Positions 24,580-33,223 of a stretch of DNA of 41,952 nt are shown piece by piece. Source of the stretch: Saprospiraceae bacterium (GTDB lineage Bacteria; Bacteroidota; Bacteroidia; Chitinophagales; Saprospiraceae); the NCBI GenBank assembly GCA_018057925.1, contig JAGPCT010000031.1, positions 1 through 41,952 on the forward strand, in the 5' to 3' direction. Each line of letters begins with the position of its first letter. Position 1 is the first letter of the stretch. A program made the translations under genes and the position numbers. The notes below the pieces were generated by a model that was not told the origin of the DNA, did no database searches, and saw nothing but the letters and a program-made list of their open reading frames with translations.

Positions 24580-24704
24580 ATATGGTTTATTTAAAGATTT
24601 ATATTTTTTTTGCAATAATTTTAAAACACATGCAATATCCCTCATTTTGATTTCCATTGCTCGGTATGCGAAAGCTATGACTGTCCACTGCCGCTGCTGT
24701 GCAC

Positions 24705-24797
24705 GGTATGCGTGAGGGATAGTAGCGGCACGACCGACGTGAGGAGGGAGTACAGCGGATTAGCCCGATCCCGCTCTCAAAAGCGGGGGCACGCCCT
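24705..24797 (+). ncRNA. GC-rich structured RNA element, Flavo-1-like (tentative)
   Basis: This stretch is much richer in GC than its surroundings. On the plus strand it runs from GGTATGCGTGAGGGATAGTA to GGGGCACGCCC. GCGTG at 24710-24714 can pair with CACGC at 24790-24794 as the closing stem. Inside are hairpins CACG/CGTG (24729-24741) and CCCGCT/AGCGGG (24770-24787), separated by GGAGGGAGTACAGCGGAT and TAGCCC. The conserved-looking words GCGTGAGGGAT, AGCGGATTAGCCCGA and GCACGCCC resemble what I remember of the Flavo-1 RNA motif of Bacteroidota. This is from memory, not a search. It lies between the divergent hydroxylase leader and ftcD. Confidence 0.5.
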
Positions 24798-24841
24798 AAT
24801 ATTATATGTTTTTAAGGAAATTTGTACAGTTCACTGTATTG

Positions 24842-24991
24842 AACCCAAATTCCGCATTAGACAAATGTGCAATCGATTTACGACTCGTAATCAATGGTTT
24901 ACTGAAAGCATTGAAACGATTCATACATCGGGACGTCCCTCATAATCAGCATTATGCGGTTTTTCAAAACCTTTACTGCTGAATTCGCATT
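24842..24991 (-). repeat. 150-bp branched palindromic repeat, copy C (complete, inverted)
   Basis: It starts AACCCAAATTCCGC and ends GAATTCGCATT, with all three hairpins present in reverse order relative to copy A: ACTCGTAATCAATGGTTT with AACGATTC parts, CAGCATTATGC, and GGTTTTTCAAAACC. It lies upstream of ftcD, between the structured RNA element and the ftcD promoter box. Confidence 0.85.
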
Positions 24992-25031
24992 GAAAAATTG
25001 TTTTTATTACATTCTTGGATGTGAAATGATG

Positions 25032-25039
25032 TACCTTTG
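25032..25039 (+). promoter_or_regulatory. Candidate -7 promoter box of ftcD
   Basis: TACCTTTG matches TAnnTTTG exactly and ends 24 bases before the ATG at 25064. Its position argues against a start at TTG 25037, which lies inside the box. Confidence 0.5.
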
Positions 25040-25063
25040 TGGGCATTATTAATAAAAAATATT

Positions 25064-26737
25064 ATGAGTCAAATATTGGTTGAATGCGTTCCTAATTTCA
25101 GCGAGGGGCGCGATCAGGTTATTTTGGATGCTATAGCTGATGCAGTAAGAAGTGTGGAAGGTGTTACATTGCTCGATGTCGATCCGGGGAAGGCGACCAA
25201 CAGGACGGTATTTACCTTTGTGGGTCACCCGAAAGACGTTATTAATGCTGCTTTTGAAGCAATTGGCGTGGCGGGCAAGTTGATCGATATGACGAAGCAC
25301 AAAGGCGAGCATCCTCGTATGGGTGCGACCGATGTATGCCCGCTTATCCCTATTTCCGGGATTACTATCGAAGAGCTTGTGCCTTATGCTCAGGAATTGG
25401 GGCGGCGTGTTGCTGAACATCATGGCATCCCGGTGTATCTATATGAAGCTGCAGCAACGTCTCCTCAACGCAAGAGTCTTGGAGACATCAGAAGTGGAGA
25501 ATATGAAGGTTTGGCCACCAAGATTGTCGATCCTGCCTGGAAGCCGGACTATGGCAGGGCGGCATTTAATGCTCATTCCGGAGCAACCGTCATCGGTGTC
25601 CGAGATTTTTTGGTTGCATACAACGTAAACTTGAATACCAGTTCCGTCAAGAAGGCCAATTCTATTGCATTTGATATCCGCGAGCAAGGTCGTATTGTCA
25701 AGAAAAACGGTGAGACGATTACAGACGAGCATGGTCAGCCTGTAAGGCATGCAGGCATGTTAAAGTCGGTCAAAGCCATTGGTTGGTATATTGAAGAATA
25801 CGGGGTGGCGCAGATATCCATGAATCTTACCAATATCAATGTTACTGCGCTCCACACTGCTTTTGATGCGTGTGACGATGGCGCTCGCGATAGAGGAATA
25901 CGTGTCACCGGTTCTGAAATAGTGGGCATGATACCCAAGAAAGTCCTTATAGATGCGGGAAAGCATTATTTAGAGAAGCAAAAGTTAAGTGCAGGGCTTT
26001 CAGAGCGCGATTTGATGAAGCTGGCTGTCAAAACCCTTGGGTTGGAGGAGTTTGCTCCATTTCCTTTGGACAAAAAAATTATTGAATATGCCATTGCGAA
26101 GCCGGAAGATACGATGCTTGCCGACCTGACTGTGGCCGGATATGCCGACCTGACGGCTTCCGAGTCGCCAGCCCCCGGTGGAGGCTCTGCTTCGGCTGCT
26201 GTCGGCGCCTTTGGCGTCGCCCTTGGCGTGATGGTTGCTAATCTGACATCGACCAAAAAGGGCTATGAGAAGCATTGGAAGATGTATAGCGACTATGCGG
26301 TAAAAGGTCAGGAAATCAAACAACGCCTATTACACCTGATTGATGAGGATACCCGCTCTTACAATGGTATAATCCAGGCTATACGGCTTCCTAAAGGTAC
26401 CGACGAGGAGATAGCTATCAGAAAAAAAGCCATGATTGATGCCACACGCTATGCCATTGAAGTTCCTTATCAAGCTATGGTTACCGCCGCTGAAGCCATT
26501 CCTATTATCTCTGCTATGGTCGAAAAAGGCAATCCCAATAGCGTCTCTGATGCAGCGGTAGGTGGTCTTTGTCTCAGGACAGCCATTACCGGCGCTTTTT
26601 ACAATGTGCTGATTAATATGAAGGGCTTTGATGATGTTGTATTTGCTGATGCAATGCGTGCCGATGCAAACACCTTGTTTGACAAAAGCATGGTAGAGCT
26701 GGATCGCATAGCAGCGATGCTTAAAGAACATTTTTAG
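25064..26737 (+). CDS. ftcD: Bifunctional glutamate formimidoyltransferase/formimidoyltetrahydrofolate cyclodeaminase
   Basis: A 557-aa two-domain enzyme of histidine degradation. Residues 1 to about 325 form the formimidoyltransferase, transferring the formimino group from formiminoglutamate to tetrahydrofolate; it opens SQILVECVPNFSEGRD and has KHKGEHPRMGATDVCP at about 75-90 with the catalytic His. Residues from about 345 form the cyclodeaminase (ESPAPGGGSASAAVGAFG), which releases ammonia to give methenyl-THF. The fused arrangement is that of the animal enzyme and is found in several Bacteroidota. The ATG at 25064 gives the canonical N-terminus; a TTG nine codons upstream overlaps the promoter box. 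No other hut gene is in the window. Confidence 0.94.
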   Translation: MSQILVECVPNFSEGRDQVILDAIADAVRSVEGVTLLDVDPGKATNRTVFTFVGHPKDVINAAFEAIGVAGKLIDMTKHKGEHPRMGATDVCPLIPISGITIEELVPYAQELGRRVAEHHGIPVYLYEAAATSPQRKSLGDIRSGEYEGLATKIVDPAWKPDYGRAAFNAHSGATVIGVRDFLVAYNVNLNTSSVKKANSIAFDIREQGRIVKKNGETITDEHGQPVRHAGMLKSVKAIGWYIEEYGVAQISMNLTNINVTALHTAFDACDDGARDRGIRVTGSEIVGMIPKKVLIDAGKHYLEKQKLSAGLSERDLMKLAVKTLGLEEFAPFPLDKKIIEYAIAKPEDTMLADLTVAGYADLTASESPAPGGGSASAAVGAFGVALGVMVANLTSTKKGYEKHWKMYSDYAVKGQEIKQRLLHLIDEDTRSYNGIIQAIRLPKGTDEEIAIRKKAMIDATRYAIEVPYQAMVTAAEAIPIISAMVEKGNPNSVSDAAVGGLCLRTAITGAFYNVLINMKGFDDVVFADAMRADANTLFDKSMVELDRIAAMLKEHF

Positions 26738-26969
26738 GAGTTTGAACTATAAAGTATTGATTATAAATTTTGTATCTCAATATTTGAGGTAATACCGATT
26801 GGATATTAATCAACTAAAGGTAAACCTTTTATTGAACCTAAATTCCTCCTAAAGGCAAAATATTGTCTTTAAAAAATATATTGCTAACTGTTTGTTGTGT
26901 TGAAATTCAAATAGTCACGAATCAACATGTTTTCAAACATTTGATAATCAACTTATTGTGATTTAGTTT
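26738..26969. other. Non-coding stretch after ftcD with short repeats
   Basis: No gene is seen. It contains the 15-base word TACCGATTGGATATT at 26793 (also at 5004), the 20-base word AGGCAAAATATTGTCTTTAA at 26853-26872 (also at 18654-18673), and an imperfect hairpin with arms GTTTG/CAAAC and GTTGA/TCAAC at about 26891-26938. Confidence 0.5.
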
Positions 26970-27118
26970 GATGTAATTCAGCATTAGACAACTGCGGAAT
27001 CGATTACGACTCGTAATCAATAGTTTCTGTAAACCATTGAAACGATTCGTACATTGGGATTAACCCTCATAATCAGCATTATGCGGTTTTTCAAAACCTT
27101 TATTGCTGAATTCGAGTT
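26970..27118 (-). repeat. 150-bp branched palindromic repeat, copy D (complete, inverted)
   Basis: It matches copy C closely: GCATTAGACAACTGCGGAAT, ACGACTCGTAATCAATAGTT, ACGATTCGTACATTGGGATT, CATAATCAGCATTATGCGGT and the end GCTGAATTCGAGTT. It lies between the convergent ends of ftcD and a small lipoprotein gene. Confidence 0.85.
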
Positions 27119-27172
27119 GAACCCAAACGACTCTTTTATCGATGCAGCATTTTCCTACTGAGGAACAAAGGA

Positions 27173-27505
27173 TTATTTTTCAACTAATATATTGCTACTA
27201 GCTTTTGCTTTGGTTTTAAATTCGGCAATTTTATCAAAGTCGTCAATATAAACATCCCCATTGCATTTGAGGATACGCGGGATTAAATCACACACACAGC
27301 AATTGTACTCCAAATAAAGTTCGTTTTCATATTGCCATATCGTGTAAAAAATACAAATTCCTTTATCGACGGGTACTTCTTTCAAGTTGTTCTTAGCCAT
27401 AAAGTCCAATACACATTGGTTTAATTGTTTCGATCCATCAGGCAATGTCTCTTTTTTACAAGAAATAAATGAAACAACCAATAATATCCATATAATATTT
27501 TTCAT
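27173..27505 (-). CDS. Small Cys-containing lipoprotein, unknown function
   Basis: A 110-aa lipoprotein with a signal sequence MKNIIWILLVVSFISC; Cys16 in the lipobox would be lipidated. The mature part is about 95 residues, with five further Cys including YNCCVCDL, which suggests disulphides or metal binding. I do not recognise a family. It is a monocistronic minus-strand gene bordered by a repeat element on its 3' side and by the divergent serpin gene on its 5' side. Confidence 0.7.
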   Translation of the reverse strand: MKNIIWILLVVSFISCKKETLPDGSKQLNQCVLDFMAKNNLKEVPVDKGICIFYTIWQYENELYLEYNCCVCDLIPRILKCNGDVYIDDFDKIAEFKTKAKASSNILVEK

Positions 27506-27692
27506 AATATCTAAATTAAAGTTTTTAATTCAAAACAAAGCCCTCCGACACAATACTATATAAGACGTATCTATTAAAGAATACGTTGGTAGAGTATGGT
27601 TTTAGACACAAAATACTTAATTAAATCTTAATATACCGCTACTGTCCAACTATTTGTAAGTAATTTTCGTTTCAAAGGGCAAAGATTAAAAA

Positions 27693-28907
27693 ATGAAGTA
27701 TATAACATTAATGACAGCGCTATTATTTGCCCTTACATCATGCCAAACAAATAAAGAAATCATTCCTGCAAAGCCAAGTGACCAGGCTTACAATAAAGAA
27801 AAAAGCAAAGGTCTTCAGGAAGGCTCTATAGACGTTTTTAAGATGACGGTGCGCTCAGAGGAGCCCAACAAGAATGTAATCATTTCACCGCTAAGTATTC
27901 AATATGCCTTCGGTATGGCTGCCAATGGAGCATCCGGAGAGACTAAAGAGCAAATCTTGAAATTAATGGGCAGTAATGCCGGTACGATGGGAGACATCAA
28001 CAACAACCTTAAAGCTATTCAGGATAAAATATCGGGTCAAGATAAAGATTATTCAGTATCTGTGTCAAATGGTATCTTTTATGATGGTTCGAAGTTTCGT
28101 ATTTCAGATACCTATGAAAAAGTTGTCAAAGATATGTATCGGGTAAGCATCAAAAAGCTGGACTTTAATAAGGTGGATCAATCCGTTAAAACTATCAACG
28201 ATTGGGTATCAGCCAACACACAACAGCGGATAACCAAGGTATTGGACAACATAAACCAAGAAGAATTCATGTTTCTTATCAACACTTTGTACATGAAGGC
28301 AGGATGGGATAAACCCTTTGTTCCGGAAATGACACATGACTCAAAATTTACCACCTCCACTAAGGTAGAAAAAGAAGTACCTATGATGTCACAACGAGGC
28401 AACATAGCATCCTATACTACGGATGATGAAAGTGCTATCGTCATGCCTATGTCCAATGGTCGCCTTGAAGCTTTATTCATCATGCCAAATAAGACGGATA
28501 TATACAACTATGTCTCTTCAATTACTGCTTCTAAGATAGACCGTATGTACAACGAAGCCAAAGTAGGAGATATCCAGATAAGTCTGCCTAAGGTTGAGAT
28601 GAAAATGCATTATGATTTGAAAAATATCTTACAAAAAATGGGCATTACGGATCCCTTTAACGAAAGAGCAAAGTTTGAAACAATGGGTACGGCATCCGGA
28701 AAAATCCTTTTAACACGTGCAATACACGATGTATTTATGAAAGTCGATGAAAAAGGAATGGAAGGTGCAGCAGTAACAACTATCGGTGTGGGCACAACAT
28801 CCATGCCGCCAAGTATATACTTTGACCGCCCTTATATGATGGTGGTAAGAGATCGTGCTACCGGAACATATCTTTTTATGGGCAAAATAGAAGATCCAAC
28901 TAAATAA
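27693..28907 (+). CDS. Lipoprotein serpin (serine/cysteine protease inhibitor)
   Basis: A 404-aa serpin preceded by a lipoprotein signal (LFALTSC, Cys17), so probably anchored in the outer membrane or surface. Serpin landmarks are present: NVIISPLSIQYAFGMAANGA at about 61-80, LINTLYMKAGWDKPF at about 195-209 and the C-terminal PYMMVVRDRATGTYLFMGKI. The reactive loop runs from Glu353 (P17) through KGMEGAAVTTIGVGTT, and alignment with antitrypsin by length places P1 at Thr369 and P1' at Ser370, with PP at P3'-P4'. The hinge keeps small residues except Met at P14, so an inhibitory role is likely. The target protease is unknown. Confidence 0.93.
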   Translation: MKYITLMTALLFALTSCQTNKEIIPAKPSDQAYNKEKSKGLQEGSIDVFKMTVRSEEPNKNVIISPLSIQYAFGMAANGASGETKEQILKLMGSNAGTMGDINNNLKAIQDKISGQDKDYSVSVSNGIFYDGSKFRISDTYEKVVKDMYRVSIKKLDFNKVDQSVKTINDWVSANTQQRITKVLDNINQEEFMFLINTLYMKAGWDKPFVPEMTHDSKFTTSTKVEKEVPMMSQRGNIASYTTDDESAIVMPMSNGRLEALFIMPNKTDIYNYVSSITASKIDRMYNEAKVGDIQISLPKVEMKMHYDLKNILQKMGITDPFNERAKFETMGTASGKILLTRAIHDVFMKVDEKGMEGAAVTTIGVGTTSMPPSIYFDRPYMMVVRDRATGTYLFMGKIEDPTK

Positions 28908-28961
28908 AATATGGTTTTCCTCCTATATTGATAGATTTAATAAGGGAAACAAACAAGCAAA

Positions 28962-28996
28962 AAGGGCGCTTTGTCAAATACAAGGTGCCCTTTTTT
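28962..28996 (+). terminator. Intrinsic terminator of the serpin gene
   Basis: AAGGGCGCTTTGT and ACAAGGTGCCCTT form a 13-bp stem with two wobble pairs and a 5-base loop, followed by six T. Confidence 0.9.
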
Positions 28997-29041
28997 GATA
29001 TGATAGAATTGTTATATCTTCACCGTTCAAAACCATAAGCA

Positions 29042-29716
29042 ATGAACGGCATTATCGCACCTTCTATACTTTCGGCTGACTTTACCAAATTGAGTGAAGA
29101 GATAGAAATGATCAACCAAAGTGAGGCAGATTGGTTTCACGTAGATGTCATGGATGGCGTCTTCGTCCCGAATCTGACGATGGGCTTCTTAGTGGTTAAA
29201 GCAATCCATAAGTTAGCAAAAAAACCATTAGATGTGCACCTGATGACAGTCCATCCTGAAAGATATATTGAACAATGGCGAGATGCAGGCGCCGAACATA
29301 TCTCGGTACATTACGAAGCATGCACGCATCTTCACCGCGTCATCCAACAAATAAAGCACAGCGGTGCCAAAGCCGGAGTGGCTATCAATCCACACACCCC
29401 GATTGCTCTCCTCAGCGATATTATCGCCGATCTTGATTTGGTAATCGTTATGTCTGTCAATCCCGGCTTTGGCGGTCAAACGTTTATTCCACGTACCTTT
29501 GAAAAAGTAAAAGAATTGGCATCCATGATTAAATCTCAAAATGCATCTACCTTAATCGAGATAGATGGCGGTGTGACACTCGCCAATGCACGTCTTCTTA
29601 TAGATGCCGGCGCACAGGCACTGGTCGCAGGGAATACAGTTTTCAACTCTCCTAACCCAACAGACACCATACACCAATTGAAAAAAGAAGTCTCACATAA
29701 TAAAATAACCCTTTGA
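29042..29716 (+). CDS. rpe: Ribulose-phosphate 3-epimerase
   Basis: A 224-aa TIM-barrel enzyme of the pentose phosphate pathway interconverting ribulose 5-phosphate and xylulose 5-phosphate. Metal and catalytic residues are visible in APSILSADF, FHVDVMDGVFVPNLTMG, DVHLMTVHPERYI, VIVMSVNPGFGGQTFIP and IEIDGGV. Length is standard. It is 32 bases upstream of the TonB-dependent receptor gene in the same orientation. Confidence 0.95.
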   Translation: MNGIIAPSILSADFTKLSEEIEMINQSEADWFHVDVMDGVFVPNLTMGFLVVKAIHKLAKKPLDVHLMTVHPERYIEQWRDAGAEHISVHYEACTHLHRVIQQIKHSGAKAGVAINPHTPIALLSDIIADLDLVIVMSVNPGFGGQTFIPRTFEKVKELASMIKSQNASTLIEIDGGVTLANARLLIDAGAQALVAGNTVFNSPNPTDTIHQLKKEVSHNKITL

Positions 29717-29748
29717 TTTCGTTGAAAGCATAGATCAAAATCCAGCCG

Positions 29749-32274
29749 ATGCAGCAACAATTGTACTTTCTTTTTCTTTTCTTCTGTTTATCCATTTCTA
29801 CATCCCTTTCCGCACAAGAAAGCAATACCTATATCCTGGGTAAGATCTCGGATAAAATCAGCGAAGAAGGCGTAGAATCCGCATTGGTCTTCGAAAAAAC
29901 AGAACAGATCGGAGTGGAGAGCGACCAATTTGGCTTCTACCAGCTTTCTGTCCCTCCCAACAAACCCCTTACCATTATAATCCGAAGAGTAGGCTATGAT
30001 CAAGCAACTATTAAGTTAAATGCCATACAACCCGGCACTGTCTTGAAAGTGGATATCAGCTTAACCCAGAATAATATGGGTGAAGGAGTCGTCATCTATG
30101 CTGAATCAATAGGCGATAAAAATATGGTGCGTGCCAATGTGCAAGAATTTAAACTTTTACCCTCAGTGTCAGGAAATGTCGAAAGCATGCTGCCTTCTAT
30201 TGCACTGGGAACATCATCCGGTTCAGGAGGAGAGCTAACCTCCCAATACAATGTTAGGGGCGGCAATTACGACGAAAACTTAGTCTATGTCAATGACTTT
30301 GAAATATTCAGGCCACAATTAATTCGTGCCGGACAACAAGAGGGACTTTCTTTTCCCAATATTGATCTTATCAGAGACCTGTCATTTAGTAGCGGTGGCT
30401 TTGAAGCCCGCTATGGAGACAAGCTTTCTTCTGTACTTGATGTCAAATACAAGCGACCGGAGGCTTTTAAAGGCTCAATTTCGGGCTCACTCCTTGGCGC
30501 AACTGCCCACTTGGAAGGAAGCACCAAAATCAAAAAAAACCAAACCGGCAAATTGCGATACCTGCTTGGCGCACGCTATAAGACGACTCGATATATCCTC
30601 GGATCCTTAGATGCCAAAGGCGAATATTTCCCCAATTTCTTAGACCTTCAATCCTACATAACATACGACTTCCATCCCAACTGGCAACTTGCATTGATCG
30701 GCAACCTCAATTCAGCAACCTATAACTTCACACCCACTGAAACCGAAATAGTCACCGGTGGTTTCTTCTTTCCACACAAATTTAGCGCTGACTTTGAAGG
30801 CGGTGAAAAAGATCGTTTTAATAACAACATGGCAGGTGTGGCACTCAATTTTATCCCACAAAAAAGAAAAAACCCATCTTTTGTCAAGATTCTGGCATCT
30901 ACTTATAATGGAGACGAATCCGAAACCTTTGACATCCTTTCCTATTTTAAAGTTTCCAAGTTAGAACTGGACCTGAAAGGTGGAAAGCCCAAAGAAATCG
31001 GTGTCCTCGGCGATGGCATACAACACAACTATGCACGGAATCGCCTCCAAAACATCATCCTAAACAGCGAAATTAAAGCCGGTATTGAAATCCCTCGTTT
31101 TAACTACGACAAAGACACTGAATCCTCCCACTTCCTACATGGTGGCATCAAATGGCAACAAGAACACTTCAAAGACCGCATCAACGAATGGATCAGAACA
31201 GATTCTGCCGGATATTCACTGCCCAATGCAGAGGACGAATATCAATTAGGAACAGTCATTAAGTCTGTCAATGAAATCCTTTCTACCCGCCTGACTGCCT
31301 TTGGTCAAGAAACATATACCTTCAAAAAAATTGGCCGCTTTGAAGTCCAGGCAACCATCGGCGCACGAGTAGGATACTGGTCATTAAATGATGAGTGGAT
31401 CATATCGCCACGCGGACAGTTTCTCATTCGCCCCTTGGGTAAAGAGAATCAAATAACCTATAAACTCGCCGGTGGAATATATCAACAACAACCCTTTTAC
31501 AGAGAAATGCGACGCCCTGATGGAACACTCAACACCTCTATCCGCTCTCAAAAGTCATCTCAGATCATTGGCGGGATAACCTATGAATTTGAAGCCGGTA
31601 AAAAAGAACCGGTACGCCTCAAACTCATCGCTGAAGCCTATTATAAAGACCTCTGGGACCAGATCTCTTACAATGTGGACAATGTCAAGGTAAGATATAG
31701 CGGAGTGAATGACAGCAAGGCATTTGCGCGTGGAATCGACTTCAGAATCAATGGCGAATTTGTTTCAGGCTTTGAAAGCTGGCTCAATATCTCCATCCTT
31801 GAAACCAAAGAAAAAATATTGGGCGTCAACCATCAAGATGCTTTTGGCAAGCCCGTCACTTGGGTGCCTCGTCCTACGTCACGTTTCTTTACAGGCTCCT
31901 TGTATTTTCAAGATTATTTGCCCATGAATAAAAACTTTAAAACACACCTACAACTGAATTTCGGAACAGGCTTACCTTATGGCCCTCCCGGAGAAAATCT
32001 TATCAAACGTAATGCTTTGACTTATAAGGCATATCAACGTGTGGACATTGGATTTTCTTTTCAGATGTGGGACAAATCACGTATTGAGGAAAACCCCAAA
32101 CATTTCCTAAGGTGGACACAACGCTCTTATTTAAGCGTAGAAGTGTTTAACCTTCTGGATGTTCAAAATGTCGCATCCGTCAACTGGGTCAAAGATTTTA
32201 ACAACATTTATTATTATTTTCCAATCAACCTAACCAGCCGAAGAATTAATCTCAAACTAAGATTTGAAATATAA
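29749..32274 (+). CDS. TonB-dependent outer-membrane receptor
   Basis: An 841-aa outer-membrane protein. Residues 1-22 form a signal peptide. A CarboxypepD_reg-like domain (about 27-105) precedes the plug, where SGSGGELTSQYNVRGGNYDENLVYVNDFEIF marks the usual plug core. The rest has the alternating pattern of a 22-strand beta barrel and ends with a hydrophobic strand LKLRFEI. The barrel is short for a SusC protein and no SusD gene follows, so it is not a Sus pair. The ligand is unknown. It may be co-transcribed with rpe, but a functional link is not evident. Confidence 0.9.
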   Translation: MQQQLYFLFLFFCLSISTSLSAQESNTYILGKISDKISEEGVESALVFEKTEQIGVESDQFGFYQLSVPPNKPLTIIIRRVGYDQATIKLNAIQPGTVLKVDISLTQNNMGEGVVIYAESIGDKNMVRANVQEFKLLPSVSGNVESMLPSIALGTSSGSGGELTSQYNVRGGNYDENLVYVNDFEIFRPQLIRAGQQEGLSFPNIDLIRDLSFSSGGFEARYGDKLSSVLDVKYKRPEAFKGSISGSLLGATAHLEGSTKIKKNQTGKLRYLLGARYKTTRYILGSLDAKGEYFPNFLDLQSYITYDFHPNWQLALIGNLNSATYNFTPTETEIVTGGFFFPHKFSADFEGGEKDRFNNNMAGVALNFIPQKRKNPSFVKILASTYNGDESETFDILSYFKVSKLELDLKGGKPKEIGVLGDGIQHNYARNRLQNIILNSEIKAGIEIPRFNYDKDTESSHFLHGGIKWQQEHFKDRINEWIRTDSAGYSLPNAEDEYQLGTVIKSVNEILSTRLTAFGQETYTFKKIGRFEVQATIGARVGYWSLNDEWIISPRGQFLIRPLGKENQITYKLAGGIYQQQPFYREMRRPDGTLNTSIRSQKSSQIIGGITYEFEAGKKEPVRLKLIAEAYYKDLWDQISYNVDNVKVRYSGVNDSKAFARGIDFRINGEFVSGFESWLNISILETKEKILGVNHQDAFGKPVTWVPRPTSRFFTGSLYFQDYLPMNKNFKTHLQLNFGTGLPYGPPGENLIKRNALTYKAYQRVDIGFSFQMWDKSRIEENPKHFLRWTQRSYLSVEVFNLLDVQNVASVNWVKDFNNIYYYFPINLTSRRINLKLRFEI

Positions 32275-32433
32275 TTGACATGTATAAAAAGTGGATTCAT
32301 TGTATGGGTGTACTGCGAAGGATGACGTGAAATGTTATTATAAAAACAGACCTGTTATTTTAAAATCTTAGATTCAAGTCATAAATGTTGCTATATTTGA
32401 TTTTGTAATTCACCGTAATCATTTTATTGAGTG

Positions 32434-33165
32434 ATGTGTACAATAAGCTACATACCAATACCCCATTTCGAAGGATTTGTTATCACTGACAGCAGGGATG
32501 AATCCATCAATAGACCGGCATTATCGCCGGAATTATATGAGGAATTGGGCTGTCAGTTATTTTACCCAAAAGACACATTATCAGGAGGCACCTGGATTGG
32601 TGTAAGTAGCGAAAAAAGACTGATGGCGTTGATGAATGGCGCATTCTCACGCCATGAAAGGAAGCCTTTCTATCGAAAAAGTCGTGGTTTAGTCGTCAAA
32701 GAGATTTTATCCTCTAAAGAATTGGATCAATACCTCATCAAATACGACTTTACCGGGATAGAACCTTTTTATGGCGTGATATTTTCCTGGCAAAGCAAAA
32801 TGCTTATCTTGGACATAATTTGGGATGGGCTTGAACTGAATTATAGGGTTAATGATCCGGAGTCATCTCATATTTGGTCTGCTTCCATGACATATACACC
32901 CGATCAGAAGGCAAAAAGATCCGATACCTTCAGTCAATATGTAAAACAAATATCAGATTCTGACAATATCCCAAAAAAATTATGGGACTTTCATCATCAA
33001 AAAGGAGACGGAAAGAACGAAGGCATCCGCATCGATCGAGGTGTACTAAAAACCACAAGCATTACCCAGTTCATTCATCTTGATGGCAGAAGTGACTATT
33101 ATCGATATGTTGATCTCATTACCAACCAAGAAAGTGAAGGCTCTATTTTGTGGAACAATAGCTGA
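32434..33165 (+). CDS. TANGO2/NRDE-family protein
   Basis: A 243-aa protein with N-terminus MCTISYIPIPHFEGFVITDSRDES. The Cys2 and the SRDE motif (NRDE in most members) match the TANGO2/NRDE family, which has an Ntn-hydrolase-like fold in which Cys2 would be the nucleophile. In eukaryotes TANGO2 is linked to heme and lipid handling; the bacterial role is not established. LSGGTWIGVSSEKRLMALMN at about 51-70 is the second family motif. ATG at 32434 makes Cys the second residue; a GTG one codon upstream is less likely. It stands convergent to the PNGase-like gene. Confidence 0.83.
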   Translation: MCTISYIPIPHFEGFVITDSRDESINRPALSPELYEELGCQLFYPKDTLSGGTWIGVSSEKRLMALMNGAFSRHERKPFYRKSRGLVVKEILSSKELDQYLIKYDFTGIEPFYGVIFSWQSKMLILDIIWDGLELNYRVNDPESSHIWSASMTYTPDQKAKRSDTFSQYVKQISDSDNIPKKLWDFHHQKGDGKNEGIRIDRGVLKTTSITQFIHLDGRSDYYRYVDLITNQESEGSILWNNS

Positions 33166-33223
33166 ATATTGCACCACATCTTGCTCCAAACCTTAATATC
33201 AATCATTCCTTGAATCTTGCATA

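Noticed and set aside
24466-24657. The longer 63-aa version of the leader frame
   Set aside because: A perfect -7 box lies between this upstream ATG and the ATG at 24564, and the upstream 31 codons look like non-coding AT-rich DNA.
24712-24945. A 77-codon plus-strand frame beginning MRDSSGTTDVRREY
   Set aside because: It runs across the GC-rich structured RNA element and into repeat copy C, has no coherent protein features and is best explained by non-coding DNA.
25037-25063. TTG start of ftcD at 25037
   Set aside because: It lies inside the TACCTTTG promoter box; the ATG at 25064 gives the canonical family N-terminus.
26330-26731. 133-codon minus-strand frame inside ftcD
   Set aside because: Antisense shadow of the cyclodeaminase domain; composition follows the complementary codons of ftcD.
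29749-32274. SusC assignment for the TonB-dependent receptor
   Set aside because: No SusD-like gene follows, the protein is shorter than typical SusC, and the next gene is a TANGO2-family protein.
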